From: Limnochordaceae bacterium | GTDB taxonomy: Bacteria > Bacillota > Limnochordia > Limnochordales > Geochordaceae | Direction: 5' to 3' | Length of the DNA: 64,000 nt | Assembly (NCBI GenBank): GCA_014896295.1 | Contig: JADBKR010000002.1 | Span: 287,274-351,273 of the forward strand | Shown here: positions 1-8,823 of the stretch, one piece after another | Layout of the letters: each line of letters starts with the position of its first letter | Position numbering within the stretch: the stretch's first letter is position 1 | The notes under the pieces: model-generated | The model's database searches: none | What the model was told of the DNA's origin: nothing | What the model saw: only the letters and a program-made list of their open reading frames with translations | Program-made: the position numbers and the translations under genes

Positions 1-1
1 C

Positions 2-889
2 GGGCAAGTCATGGGATGCCTGCCCGTCACATCCGACGGGCAGGCGCTTTGCCAGCACCATCATCGAGGCCGCTCCGGCAGCTGGGTCCTCGACTTCGCC
101 ACCGCTCTCCTCACTGCTTCTCTCGCAGGCCACACCGGCCGGCCCATCATCGCCGAGCAACTCCGGGCGTACGGCGTAGGGCCTCTCGAGGCCCTGTGGG
201 CGGAGGGCGAGAGCCGGGTGACCACCATCGTACTCGAGGTGGGGCCGGCTGCAGCAGAAGGGCGCGCCCGTCGATCCGCCCGAAGGGACACCGTTTTTAA
301 CGAGGAGGGCGAGCTACGCATCGACGGGAGCCAGCTCGAGGCTTTCGTCGAGCTGGCCCGTGAGGCGCTCCACGACCATCGGGCCTTGTTGCTGGCCGGG
401 AGCCTGCCAAGAGGCGTGGACGTGCAGGTGTACGAGCGCCTGAACCGGTATGCCAGGGAGCTGGGCCGCCCCGTCTTCGTGGACGTCCCCGGTGCCGTGC
501 TCCGCGCGCTGCTGCCGCACCGGCCCGCCTTGGCCAAACCCAACCGCCGGGAGTTCCAGGAGGCGGCGGGGGTCGCTGTGGCCGGCATCCCGGCCCTGGT
601 CGAGACGGCCCGGAGCCTCCTGGCGAACGGCTTCGGGCCCGATCATCTGGTCATCTCCCTTGGCTCCGAAGGTGCCGTCCTGGTCAACGGCACCGGAGCG
701 TGGCTCGCTCCCAATCCCCCCGTCGAGCCCGTCGACTCCGCGTCGGCCGGCGACGCGATGATGGCAGCCCTCGTCGACGGCCACCTGCGGGGGGAGCCGC
801 CGCCCGCCATCCTGGCCTGGGGCGTTGCCTGCGGCGCCGCACCTGAGCCACCACCGGCCGCAGCCCTGGGGCCTTCGACAGCTCGCTGA
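2..889 (+). CDS. PfkB-family sugar kinase, incomplete or damaged at both ends
   Basis: Carbohydrate kinase of the ribokinase/PfkB fold, closest in feel to the 1-phosphofructokinase/tagatose-6-phosphate kinase (LacC/FruK) branch. From about residue 40 it follows the family: GHTGRPIIAEQL, then LLLAGSLPRGV, AKPNRREF, LVISLGSEGAVLV and an active-site loop SASAGDAM, where GAGD is usual; the catalytic Asp is kept. The usual first 40 or so residues (the NPAxD and GGKGxNVA segments) are not readable in this frame, which is open to the window edge, so the true start lies outside or the 5' end is frameshifted. The C-terminus degenerates to a proline/alanine tail after ACGAA, where the family normally continues. 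It precedes the DeoR regulator on the same strand. Substrate unknown; family call fairly sure, integrity doubtful. Confidence 0.6.
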   Translation, partial: GQVMGCLPVTSDGQALCQHHHRGRSGSWVLDFATALLTASLAGHTGRPIIAEQLRAYGVGPLEALWAEGESRVTTIVLEVGPAAAEGRARRSARRDTVFNEEGELRIDGSQLEAFVELAREALHDHRALLLAGSLPRGVDVQVYERLNRYARELGRPVFVDVPGAVLRALLPHRPALAKPNRREFQEAAGVAVAGIPALVETARSLLANGFGPDHLVISLGSEGAVLVNGTGAWLAPNPPVEPVDSASAGDAMMAALVDGHLRGEPPPAILAWGVACGAAPEPPPAAALGPSTAR

Positions 890-1062
890 ACGGCAGCACC
901 CTGCACACGAGGCCGTGTCGAGCCTGCCCGAAGCCGAGAGAGTCGCACATGATCGCACAACCTCGCCCGGCCACCCGCCACGTCAACCCTCTTCCTGAAA
1001 ATGCATAGCCAATGGAGCCGGCACGAGCAGGAGCAAGACCGAACCAAATCGAACATGTCCCC

Positions 1063-1865
1063 ATGCTTCCGGCCGAACGGTATCGCCGGATCCTGCAACA
1101 ACTCCAGGAAGCGGGCCGGGTCTCGGCGACCCAGCTGGCCCGCTCCATGGGCGTCTCGCTCATGACGGCGCGGCGGGACCTCAACGCTCTCGCCGAGCGG
1201 GGCCTGGTCGTCCGCGTGCACGGCGGTGCGCTGTTGCCCGACAGGAGCCTCTTCGACGAGCCCATCCGGACCAAGCGCTCGCTGCACCCGGAGGCCAAGC
1301 GCCGCATCGCCGAGGCAGCAGCCGGCCTGGTGCGCCCCGGGCAGACGGTCATCCTGGATGCCGGCACCACCACGCAGGCGGTGGCCCGCGCCCTCCTTCA
1401 CCGGCGGCCGTCGGGGTTGACGGTGGTCACCAGCGACCTCGACATTGCCCGGGCCATGGGGGAGGAGCCCCGCTTCCGGGTGTTCTGCGTCGGGGGCCTC
1501 GTGCAGCCGAGGGTGCTCGCCCTCATGGGGGACCACGCCCTGGCGTTCCTGGAGGGAATCCATGCCCACCACGCCTTCATCGGCACCGACGCCTTCGATG
1601 TCCACGCCGGGGTGACGACGCGCACGATGGAAAAGGTCCGGCTCAAGCGGGCGATGGTGAAAGCCGCGAAGGAGGCCACCCTGGTGGCCGACTCCAGCAA
1701 GTTGGGGCGGGTCCTGCTGGCCACGGTCAGCCCCCTTTCCGCCTTCCGGCGGATCATCACCAGCCGCCCGGCCGAGGCGAAGGGGCAAGAGCCGGGGATC
1801 CGGAGCCCATCGAGGCGCTCCGGCAGGCAGCCGCGGAGCAGGGATTCGAGCTGGTGCTCGTTTAG
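1063..1865 (+). CDS. DeoR-family transcriptional regulator (frameshift near its 3' end)
   Basis: Cytoplasmic repressor with an N-terminal winged HTH (ATQLARSMGVSLMTARRDL, then VRVHGGA) and a DeoRC phosphosugar-sensing domain (LDAGTTTQAVA, VTSDLDIA, GTDAFD). I start at the ATG of MLPAERYRRIL because DeoR proteins begin this way; an upstream in-frame start at 1012 would add 17 unconserved residues. The uninterrupted frame runs to 1944 but ends in non-family sequence, whereas the neighbouring frame gives the expected ending EPIEALRQAAEQGFELVLV and a stop at 1865. A single-base indel between about 1760 and 1795 is therefore likely. It sits just upstream of pdxA2, dtnK and the GntP permease on the same strand and probably controls them, with an acid-sugar phosphate as the likely effector (inference). 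Confidence 0.85.
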
Positions 1866-1930
1866 CCGCTCAGGGGCTCTTGCATGGGCACGGCCCGTAC
1901 GCAGGGCACAGAAAGGTGGGGCCATGACGT

Positions 1931-3043
1931 ATGCGCGCACATGAAGGGGTCACACGCCCGCTCATCGGGATCACGCTGGGCGATCCGGCCGGGATCGGGC
2001 CCGAGATCGTGCTCAAGGCGCTGGGCCATCCCGAGGTGTTCACATGGTGCCGGCCGGTGGTCTACGGCCAGCGCCAGGCCCTGGAAAGGGCCGCTGCCTG
2101 GCTGCCCCGGTCTCCCCGGATCCACGCGGGAGCCGGCGCTCGGGAGGTCCTCGAGAGGGCAGATGCGGTGGGAGCAGACGCCGACGGGTTGGGGGTGGTC
2201 GCGCTCGTGGAGGTTGCCGGTGCGTTCCCGCCCGACGTGCCGGTGGGACAGGTCAGCGCAGCCGGGGGCAAGGCAGCGTTCGCCTACGTCGAGGCTGCCG
2301 TCCGGGACGCCATGGAGGGGACGCTCGACGGCATCGTCACGGCTCCCATCCACAAAGAGGCGCTGCACGAGGCGGGAATCCCGTTCATCGGGCATACCGA
2401 GATGCTGGCCGGGCTCACGGGGAGTGCGGAGTCGTACACGATGTTCATGACCGGGCCCCTGCGCATCTTCTTCGTGACCCGGCACGTGTCGCTGCGCCAG
2501 GCGTGCGATCTCGTCACGACCGAGCGGGTGCTGGAGACGGCGCGAGCGGCGGACCGCTTCCTGCGCCGGTTGGGCATCGAGCGGCCCAGGCTCGCGGTGG
2601 CCGCGCTCAACCCCCACGCGAGCGACGGCGGCCTCATGGGTCACGAGGAGCAGCAGGCCATCATCCCGGCCGTGGAGGCGGCCCGACGGGAGGGGCTGCA
2701 CGTGGAGGGGCCCGTGCCGGCCGACTCCGTTTTCCACCGGGCCATCCAGGGGCATTTCGATGCGGTGGTCTCGCTGTACCACGACCAGGGGCACATCGCC
2801 GCCAAGACCTACGACTTCGACCGAACGGTGAGCCTGACGCTCGGATTGCCGTTCTTGCGAACGTCGGTGGACCACGGCACGGCGCTGGACATCGCCGGCA
2901 CGGGGAAAGCTCGAGAGATCAGCATGCTGGAGGCGATCCGCGTCGCCGCCCAATACGCCCGGCCGTGGAGGGCCGGCCAGGCACAGGGCCAGGCTGGTAG
3001 GGCTGCCCGGTCCTCCGGTGGGGTGTACCGTCATGATCGATAA
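1931..3043 (+). CDS. pdxA2: PdxA2-type 4-phosphate dehydrogenase (D-threonate/D-erythronate 4-phosphate or 4-hydroxythreonine-4-phosphate)
   Basis: NAD-dependent metal-containing dehydrogenase of the PdxA family, 370 aa. Visible signatures: LIGITLGDPAGIGPEI at the N-terminus, VTAPIHKEAL and FIGHTEML in the middle, and the metal-ligand histidines in LYHDQGH and SVDHGTALDIAGTGKA. True vitamin B6 PdxA and catabolic PdxA2 are hard to separate by motif. The neighbours decide: the next gene is a four-carbon acid-sugar kinase and then a GntP permease, the arrangement known for D-threonate/D-erythronate use, in which the kinase makes the 4-phosphate and PdxA2 oxidises it, followed by decarboxylation to dihydroxyacetone phosphate. 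The stop codon lies inside the start of the kinase gene (11-base overlap), implying coupled translation. Confidence 0.88.
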   Translation: MRAHEGVTRPLIGITLGDPAGIGPEIVLKALGHPEVFTWCRPVVYGQRQALERAAAWLPRSPRIHAGAGAREVLERADAVGADADGLGVVALVEVAGAFPPDVPVGQVSAAGGKAAFAYVEAAVRDAMEGTLDGIVTAPIHKEALHEAGIPFIGHTEMLAGLTGSAESYTMFMTGPLRIFFVTRHVSLRQACDLVTTERVLETARAADRFLRRLGIERPRLAVAALNPHASDGGLMGHEEQQAIIPAVEAARREGLHVEGPVPADSVFHRAIQGHFDAVVSLYHDQGHIAAKTYDFDRTVSLTLGLPFLRTSVDHGTALDIAGTGKAREISMLEAIRVAAQYARPWRAGQAQGQAGRAARSSGGVYRHDR

Positions 3044-4460
3044 CGGTTCCCGTCCGCACCACCATCACCGGGACGCAAGCGGCGGCTTGCCTCCCTTCGG
3101 GGTCGTGGTCGCCGACGACCTGACGGGGGCCAACGCGACGGGCGTGCTCCTGGCGCGGCAGGGCCTGCGTGCGCTGTCGGTGATTGACCCGGGCCCCGAA
3201 GCCCTGCGGTGGGCCATGGACTGGATCGACCGGGGCCCGAGGCCGGGCGTGCTCCTCTTCAACACCGCGTCCCGCTCGATCGAGCCCGCGGTCGCCGCCG
3301 CTCGAGTGCGCCGGACCCTGGCGCCGGTCATCGAGCACCGCACCCCGGTCCCGATCGTCGCCAAACGCATCGACAGCACCGCCCGCGGCAACCTCGGCGC
3401 CGAAGTGGCCGCCGCCCTGGACGTGCTCGGGCCCGAGAGCTTCGCCGTGGTGACGGCCGCCTACCCGGCCTCGGGGCGCACGGTGGTGGGAGGGTACCTG
3501 CTGGTGGAGGGCACGCCGGTCACCCGCACGGGCGCGGCCCACGACCCGCTGGCTCCCGTGCGCTGTTCCCACCTGCCCACGCTCCTGCAGCACCAGCAGC
3601 CCGGCGAGGTGGCGCACGTACCCCTGGGCAAGGTCATGGAGGGTGCCAGGGCCGTCGGCTCGGCCATCGTCGACGCTTTGTCGGCGGGGCAGCGTACCAT
3701 CGTCGCGGATGCCGTCTCCGACGAAGACATCGGCGTGCTGGCCGACGCCACGGTGCACGTGGTGACCCAGCTGCACCTCCGTGCCGTTTGCGCGGACCCC
3801 GGCCCATTGACCGCAGCGGCATTGGCGCGGCTTCTTCCGGTCACTGCTCCATCGGAGACACCCCGAGCCGTGGGCGAGGTCGCCGCCGCCCTCGAGCCAC
3901 GCGCCCCCTCGAGCCCGGTCCTGGTGGTGGCTGGCAGCACGACGGAGCTCACCCGCCGCCAGCTCGCACGCCTGGAGCGAGAGTTGGGCGTATCGCTCGT
4001 GGTGGCGGATGCCGCGCTGCTCTCCTGTGACGTGACTAGCAAGCGTTCTCAAGAAATCCAGAGGCTGGCCCGGCATCTGGCGGAGGGCGGCCACCATCCC
4101 GTCCGAGGCATCCGCACCATCGGGGACGATGCGCACGCACTCCTTCAACTACCCCCGCGCCAGCAGGCGAGGCTTCTAGAAGCGGTCGGAGAGGCGGTCC
4201 GGCAGGCGACAGAAGCGATCGTACGGCGAGAGGGACGGCCACCCGCGGGTCTTTACCTGAGCGGCGGGGACGTGACGGCGGCGGTCGTGCGTGCGCTGGG
4301 CGCCGTCGCCATCGAGCTCGTCGATCAGGTGTTGCCTCTGGCGGCCCTGGGGCGGCTCGCGGGTGGACCGTTTTCCGGAGTGCGGGTGGTGAGCAAAGGT
4401 GGTCTCGTAGGAGGTGAGGATGCGGCCGTTTCGTGCGTCCAAAGATTGATGTCACCATAG
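3033..4460 (+). CDS. Four-carbon acid-sugar kinase (DtnK/OtnK family)
   Basis: ATP-dependent kinase of the DUF1537 family (D-threonate, D-erythronate or related four-carbon acid kinases). The N-terminal substrate domain opens with VVVADDLTGANATG, the DDLTGAND hallmark, and continues with AKRIDSTARGNLGAE. The C-terminal nucleotide domain has LVVAGSTTELT, LYLSGGDVTAA and VSKGGLVGGEDA. I prefer the ATG at 3033, which overlaps the pdxA2 stop and has a GGTGGGG stretch about ten bases upstream; a GTG at 3018 would add five residues. The protein is about 475 aa, somewhat longer than the usual 420-430, with the extra in Ala/Pro-rich linkers. Probably phosphorylates the acid that the GntP permease downstream imports; which epimer is used cannot be read from sequence. 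Confidence 0.9.
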   Translation: MIDNGSRPHHHHRDASGGLPPFGVVVADDLTGANATGVLLARQGLRALSVIDPGPEALRWAMDWIDRGPRPGVLLFNTASRSIEPAVAAARVRRTLAPVIEHRTPVPIVAKRIDSTARGNLGAEVAAALDVLGPESFAVVTAAYPASGRTVVGGYLLVEGTPVTRTGAAHDPLAPVRCSHLPTLLQHQQPGEVAHVPLGKVMEGARAVGSAIVDALSAGQRTIVADAVSDEDIGVLADATVHVVTQLHLRAVCADPGPLTAAALARLLPVTAPSETPRAVGEVAAALEPRAPSSPVLVVAGSTTELTRRQLARLERELGVSLVVADAALLSCDVTSKRSQEIQRLARHLAEGGHHPVRGIRTIGDDAHALLQLPPRQQARLLEAVGEAVRQATEAIVRREGRPPAGLYLSGGDVTAAVVRALGAVAIELVDQVLPLAALGRLAGGPFSGVRVVSKGGLVGGEDAAVSCVQRLMSP

Positions 4461-4497
4461 ATGCGCCTGTTGAGGGCAGGAAAGGACGGAGAGTCCT

Positions 4498-5892
4498 ATG
4501 CAGACTCCGCCGGTAGCAGGCTGGCAGCTGATCGCTGCGCTGATCGTGGGAGTCGCCGTTCTCGTCTATCTCATTTTGAAGACGCGGGTTCACGCGTTCC
4601 TCGCCCTGATCCTGGCCTCCGCCCTCACCGGCCTGTTGGCGGGGATGGATCCCGTGGCGGTCGGCAAGTCCATCACGAACGGGTTTGGCAACACCCTCGG
4701 GAGCATCGGCATCGTCATCGGCTTCGGCGTCATGATGGGCCGCCTGCTCGAGGTATCCGGCGCCGCCCAGCGCATGGCGCAGACGTTCCTGCGCTGGTTC
4801 GGCAGAGGCCGTGAGGACGCGGCCATGGCGGCGACCGGGTACGTGGTTTCCATCCCCATCTTCTGCGACTCGGGCTTCGTCATCCTCTCCCCTCTGGCCA
4901 AGGCACTCTCCCGGCGCACCGGCCGGTCGGTGATTACCATCGGGGTGGCGCTGGCGGTCGGCCTGGTCGCCACGCACCACGCGGTGCCGCCGACGCCGGG
5001 CCCCCTGGCGGTGGCGGGGATCTTCAACGTCGACGTGGGCCAGATGATTCTGGCAGGGCTGCTGTTCGCCATCCCGGTGACCGTGGCCGGCGTCTTCTAC
5101 GCCCGGTGGTGGGGCCGGCGCCTCTATCAGATCCCGGACGCGACGGGGCTCGGGTGGCAGCGGGTACCCGCAGAGGCCGCAGCCCAGGCAGCTGCTGCAA
5201 CGGAAGCGGCCGTCGAGGCGGAGCAGGAGCAGCAGCTGCCCGGCACGGCGGTCTCGTTTGCCCCCATCGTGGTACCCGTCGTCTTGATCCTCCTCAATAC
5301 CGTGTTGACGGCTATGAAGGCCACGGGTAGCTGGGCCACGGCGATCATCTTCCTCGGTAACCCGGTCATCGCCGTGGGCATCGGCTTGCTGATCGCTCTC
5401 TGGAGTCTCCTGCCCGGCGTGTCCCGCAAGGACGTGCTGCGCTACATGGAGGAGGGCGTGAGCTCAGCCGGCATCATCATCCTGGTGACGGGCGCGGGCG
5501 GGGCGCTGGGCCAGGTGCTGCGAGACAGCGGCGTCGGAAACTACCTTGCGAGCTCCATCGCGACGACGGGTATCCCGGCCGTGTTGCTGCCCTTCCTGGT
5601 GGCGACGCTCGTGCGGTTGGCCCAGGGCAGTGGCACCGTGGCCATGATCACGTCGGCCTCCATCACGGCGCCCATCCTCGCCAACCTCCACGTACCGCCG
5701 GTGCTCGCGGCCCAGGCCGCGGCGCTGGGCGCGATGGTCTTCTCGTACTTCAACGATAGCTATTTCTGGGTCGTCAACCGGCTGCTCGGCGTGGAGGATG
5801 TGAAAGAGCAGGTCATGACGTGGTCGGTGCCGACCACGATCGGGTGGGGAGTCTCCCTGATCACCCTGCTCATCGTGTCCGCCGTCTGGTAG
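4498..5892 (+). CDS. GntP-family sugar-acid:H+ symporter
   Basis: Polytopic inner-membrane permease of the gluconate:proton symporter family, 464 aa, the family's usual length. It is almost entirely hydrophobic segments. Family patterns are visible: LAGMDPVAVGKSITNGFGNT, GFGVMMGRLLE, PIFCDSGFVIL, THHAVPPTPGPLAVAG, and a late FNDSYFWVVNR motif. A hydrophilic Ala/Glu-rich loop (residues about 222-252) precedes the second half. An AAGGACGGAGAG stretch precedes the ATG. It closes the DeoR-pdxA2-kinase operon and likely imports the aldonic acid that the kinase phosphorylates. Confidence 0.92.
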   Translation: MQTPPVAGWQLIAALIVGVAVLVYLILKTRVHAFLALILASALTGLLAGMDPVAVGKSITNGFGNTLGSIGIVIGFGVMMGRLLEVSGAAQRMAQTFLRWFGRGREDAAMAATGYVVSIPIFCDSGFVILSPLAKALSRRTGRSVITIGVALAVGLVATHHAVPPTPGPLAVAGIFNVDVGQMILAGLLFAIPVTVAGVFYARWWGRRLYQIPDATGLGWQRVPAEAAAQAAAATEAAVEAEQEQQLPGTAVSFAPIVVPVVLILLNTVLTAMKATGSWATAIIFLGNPVIAVGIGLLIALWSLLPGVSRKDVLRYMEEGVSSAGIIILVTGAGGALGQVLRDSGVGNYLASSIATTGIPAVLLPFLVATLVRLAQGSGTVAMITSASITAPILANLHVPPVLAAQAAALGAMVFSYFNDSYFWVVNRLLGVEDVKEQVMTWSVPTTIGWGVSLITLLIVSAVW

Positions 5893-5909
5893 CCACACCC
5901 ATCAAGGCC

Positions 5910-5946
5910 CGGGGCCGGCGCGGGCAGCGCGCTCGCATCGGCCCCG
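5910..5946. terminator. Possible hairpin terminator between convergent operons
   Basis: CGGGGCCG at 5910-5917 pairs perfectly with CGGCCCCG at 5939-5946 around a 21-base loop, in the 97-base gap between the stops of the GntP permease (+) and the isomerase (-). There is no T-run, so this is a weak call. Confidence 0.3.
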
Positions 5947-5989
5947 GTACTATCGTGCGAACCCACCCCACCCCGTGCGTCGCGGCCCC

Positions 5990-6745
5990 CTACACTCCCA
6001 TGAGGCTGGACATCTGGCGGCGGACCTGCTCCACCCCGGCCCGCTCATCGCCCTGCCCCTCGAACTCGATGGAGAGATACCCTTGGAAGCCTGCCCGCCG
6101 CAGCTCTTCGGCGACGGCCTGCCACGGGACCTCGTCGCCTCCCTTGACGTGGGCGTGCACCGCCAGGCCGGCGAGGAGCCGTACCGCCTGGAGCGGATCC
6201 TCGTGGGCGAGGACGAAGTTGGAGGGGTCGAGGTTGAGCCGTAGCGCCGGAGAGTTGACCGAACGCACGATGTCGAGCAGCTGTTCGCTGCGCCCGGCCA
6301 GCTTCCCGTGGTTCTCCAGGGCCAGCACGACCCCCGCCTGCCGGGCGTAGCCGGCGCACTCCCTCAAGCCCTCGATCACCCAGCCCCGGGCATCCTCCCA
6401 CCGCACGTCCGGCTTGAGATCGCCGGAAAAGACCCGGACCACCGGCGCCGCCAACCGTACCGCGGTATCCACGGCCCGCCGCACCCGCTGGACTTGCTCC
6501 GCCCGGCGCGCCGCATCTGGCCAGGCGAAGTCGTTGGTAGCATCGTAGGCGGCCACGACGAGCCCCGTCTGGTCGACGAGCGCCCGGATCTCCGGCACCT
6601 CCCGGGGCTCGTCCTTCCAGAACACGTCCAACAGCTCCACCGCACCAAACCCGGCGCCCTGGGCCCAGCGCACGAACCCGGCCACGTCGAGGCGACCAGC
6701 GTACGCCTCCCGGTGCAGCGACCACATGCTCACCGCGCTCTTCAT
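5990..6745 (-). CDS. Sugar phosphate isomerase/epimerase (xylose isomerase-like TIM barrel)
   Basis: 251-residue AP-endonuclease-2/xylose isomerase-like TIM-barrel protein. The metal-binding acidic and histidine residues sit where expected: AVELLDVFW after beta-2, VVRVFSGD, LALENHGK (Glu ligand), LRLNLDPSNF (Asp), AHVKGGD (His/Asp) and YLSIEFEGQGDE (Glu). The start is the ATG of MKSAVSMWSLHRE, which overlaps the upstream oxidoreductase stop by four bases (ATGA). Last gene of the eight-gene glycan operon. Together with the Gfo/Idh/MocA oxidoreductase it is the usual pair for oxidising, epimerising and cleaving an unusual monosaccharide after import and hydrolysis. Exact substrate not determinable. 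Confidence 0.85.
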   Translation of the reverse strand: MKSAVSMWSLHREAYAGRLDVAGFVRWAQGAGFGAVELLDVFWKDEPREVPEIRALVDQTGLVVAAYDATNDFAWPDAARRAEQVQRVRRAVDTAVRLAAPVVRVFSGDLKPDVRWEDARGWVIEGLRECAGYARQAGVVLALENHGKLAGRSEQLLDIVRSVNSPALRLNLDPSNFVLAHEDPLQAVRLLAGLAVHAHVKGGDEVPWQAVAEELRRAGFQGYLSIEFEGQGDERAGVEQVRRQMSSLMGV

Positions 6746-7764
6746 ACGGCCACCCTCTTTCCGGTGCGATCCGACGCGTAAGCGGCCAGTACGACCTTCA
6801 ACGCCTCCCTGCCCGCGACCCCGTCGGGCTCCGGCGTCAGCCCTTCCCGGACGCAGCGGGCGAAGTACCGGTGCTCCTCGGCGAAAGGATCCCCTGCTTG
6901 CAGGCCCGGCTGGAGCCATCCCGTGAGGCCTTGCCATGCCGCGCCCGGCACGAACAGCCGCACGGGAGTGCGATAGTCCACCACGATGCTCCCGTCCGTG
7001 CCATACAACTCGTAACCCATCACGCCTTCATGCGTCGACCATCCCACCTCGATGGTGCCGATCGCCCCGTCTTGCAGGCGCAGGGCCAGATGCGCCACAC
7101 GGTCGACTTCGCCTCCCGGCTCCACCGTCGCGAGCACGGCGCTCACGTCGCCGACCTCCGAGCCGCTCAGCCACCGTACCAGGTCCACTGCGTGGATGCC
7201 CATGTCGAGCAAGGCACCGCCGCCCGCCCGATCCGCCCGCAAGAACCAGTCGCTCTCGGCCGGCCACGCGACGTACGGCCCCCGGTGGGCGAACCGAACG
7301 CGAAAGCTCAGGATGCGCCCGATCGCCCCCTCCCGCACCAGCCGGTGCACTTCCTGGTTGAACGCATAGAACCGGTGGGTAAACCCGACCATGAGCACGC
7401 GCCGGCTCGAACGGGCGGCCGCCACCATCGCGTCGGCATCTTCCGCCGTCAGGGCCATCGGCTTTTCGACCAGGACGTGCTTCCCCGCCTCGAGCGCCAG
7501 GAGCGCCTGCCGGGCATGAAGGTGGTTGGGCGTGCAGACCACCACCGCCTCGATCTCCGGGCGAGCCTCCAGCATCTCCTCCAGCGAGCCGTACGCCGCC
7601 GGCACTCCGAACTCCTGCGCGACCGCTTCTGCTCTCTGCCGCTCGACGTCCGCCACTGCGGCCACTTCGGCGGCACCCGAACGCTTCACGGCCGCCAGGT
7701 GCGCCCTGCGAGCGATCGCTCCCGTGCCTACCACACCGAGTCGCACCAGATCTGTCGTCGCCAT
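6742..7764 (-). CDS. Gfo/Idh/MocA-family NAD(P)-dependent oxidoreductase
   Basis: 340-aa dehydrogenase. N-terminal Rossmann fold with LGVVGTGAIARR; then VVVCTPNHLHARQ and the family catalytic EKPMAL motif (Lys). The C-terminal half has GGGALLDMGIHAVDLVRWL, carrying the conserved Asp and His. The start is the ATG of MATTDLVRLGVVG; the longer open frame upstream has no family similarity. About 20 bases separate it from the DUF4434 gene and it overlaps the following isomerase gene by four bases. Likely acts in the cytoplasm on the sugar released by the operon's glycosidase-like proteins, for example making a 3-keto sugar (inference from family). Confidence 0.88.
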   Translation of the reverse strand: MATTDLVRLGVVGTGAIARRAHLAAVKRSGAAEVAAVADVERQRAEAVAQEFGVPAAYGSLEEMLEARPEIEAVVVCTPNHLHARQALLALEAGKHVLVEKPMALTAEDADAMVAAARSSRRVLMVGFTHRFYAFNQEVHRLVREGAIGRILSFRVRFAHRGPYVAWPAESDWFLRADRAGGGALLDMGIHAVDLVRWLSGSEVGDVSAVLATVEPGGEVDRVAHLALRLQDGAIGTIEVGWSTHEGVMGYELYGTDGSIVVDYRTPVRLFVPGAAWQGLTGWLQPGLQAGDPFAEEHRYFARCVREGLTPEPDGVAGREALKVVLAAYASDRTGKRVAV

Positions 7765-7784
7765 GTACCTCCGCGCACTCCCCT

Positions 7785-8823
7785 TCACCGTGACTGCAGC
7801 CACCGGGCGTATGCCCGGTACAGCGCCACCGAGCTCGGGTGGCCCGCCGTGGCCGGGCTGTCCGGCGGGTTCATCAGGCCAAGGTACTGGTAAGCGAGGA
7901 TCCGGTCGACATAGCGGGACGCCGCGGTGAGCTGGGCGAGGATGCGCTCCCACGGCGCGGGCACCAGAGGGCTGCGGTATACCGGCCCCTCGAACCGGAA
8001 GAGTTCGACGTCGGCCCAAAGCGGCAGCCGTGCCCGGTCATGCAGCCTGCGCAGGCGCGCCCAGATGGCATCCAGTTCGTCGACCCGTGTCTTCTCGACT
8101 CCCACCTCGTCCTGGTAAGCGATGTAATCCACTTCGAGCGCTCGCAGCTGTTCGACGAAACGCCGGTCGTCCGCCACCGTACGGGTGCCGTAAGGGGCAA
8201 TGAGGACCGGCTTGCCGGGAGCCGCCTGCCGGCAACCGTTCCGCCATGGCTCGCGCGTAGAGGACGTACGCCTCCGGGAAGTGGCCCTGGATGGGAGCCT
8301 CGACCGGCAGGTACCATCCGGAGAACCCCCGGTGATGCCCGTACCGGCGGGCAAGCTCCAGGGGGACGTGCTGGCGGCCCAACTGTTCGCGAGGATCCTG
8401 CGAGGCAAAGTCGCCGGTATGCTCGCTGAAAAAGCCAACCCCGAGGAATACCCCAGCGCCGCTTTCATCCGCCGCTCGCAACACGGCCTCGATGGGGTCG
8501 GCGCAGGCCAGGGGCGTCCAGCGCTTGCGCATGACCTCGGAGGGGTAGAAGGCCTCGCCCCGCAGGGCCACCGACGTTACCACGAGGATGCGCATGCCGA
8601 CGGCCGCCATCTCGTTCACCTTGGCCTGCCACTGCTCGCAGCTGAACAGAGCGGTCTGGCCGTTCCAATAGTCGCCGTCGTGAGGATTGGGATGGTGGAA
8701 GTCCAGCCAGCTGCCTTCGATCGCCCTGATTTCGTTCATGGGTTTCGCCCCCGTGACCGCAGGGAGGATGGCCATGCCCGCCGCCAACTGCATGAGGCGG
8801 CGCCGGCTCAGCGCCAATGGCAT
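7785..8823 (-). pseudogene. DUF4434 TIM-barrel protein with Tat-type signal, broken by one frameshift
   Basis: The N-terminal portion (from 8823) begins LALSRRRLMQLAAGM, a twin-arginine signal, then EIRAIEGSWLDFHHPN and the DUF4434 core (MAAVGMRILVVTS, GVFLGVGFFSEHTGD, FSGWYLPVEAPIQG, YARAMAERL). The rest continues in another frame (RQAAPGKPVLIAPYGT, ALEVDYIAYQDEVGVEK, LPLWADVELFRFEG, DRILAYQYLGLMNPP) to a stop at 7785. The switch is near 8225-8240. Both parts are well conserved and carry no other lesion, so this may be a sequencing indel in a live gene of about 345 aa. DUF4434 proteins resemble glycosidases. If exported by Tat, it would act outside while the two giant neighbours act inside. 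The ATG overlaps the upstream stop by one base (TGATG). Confidence 0.72.
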
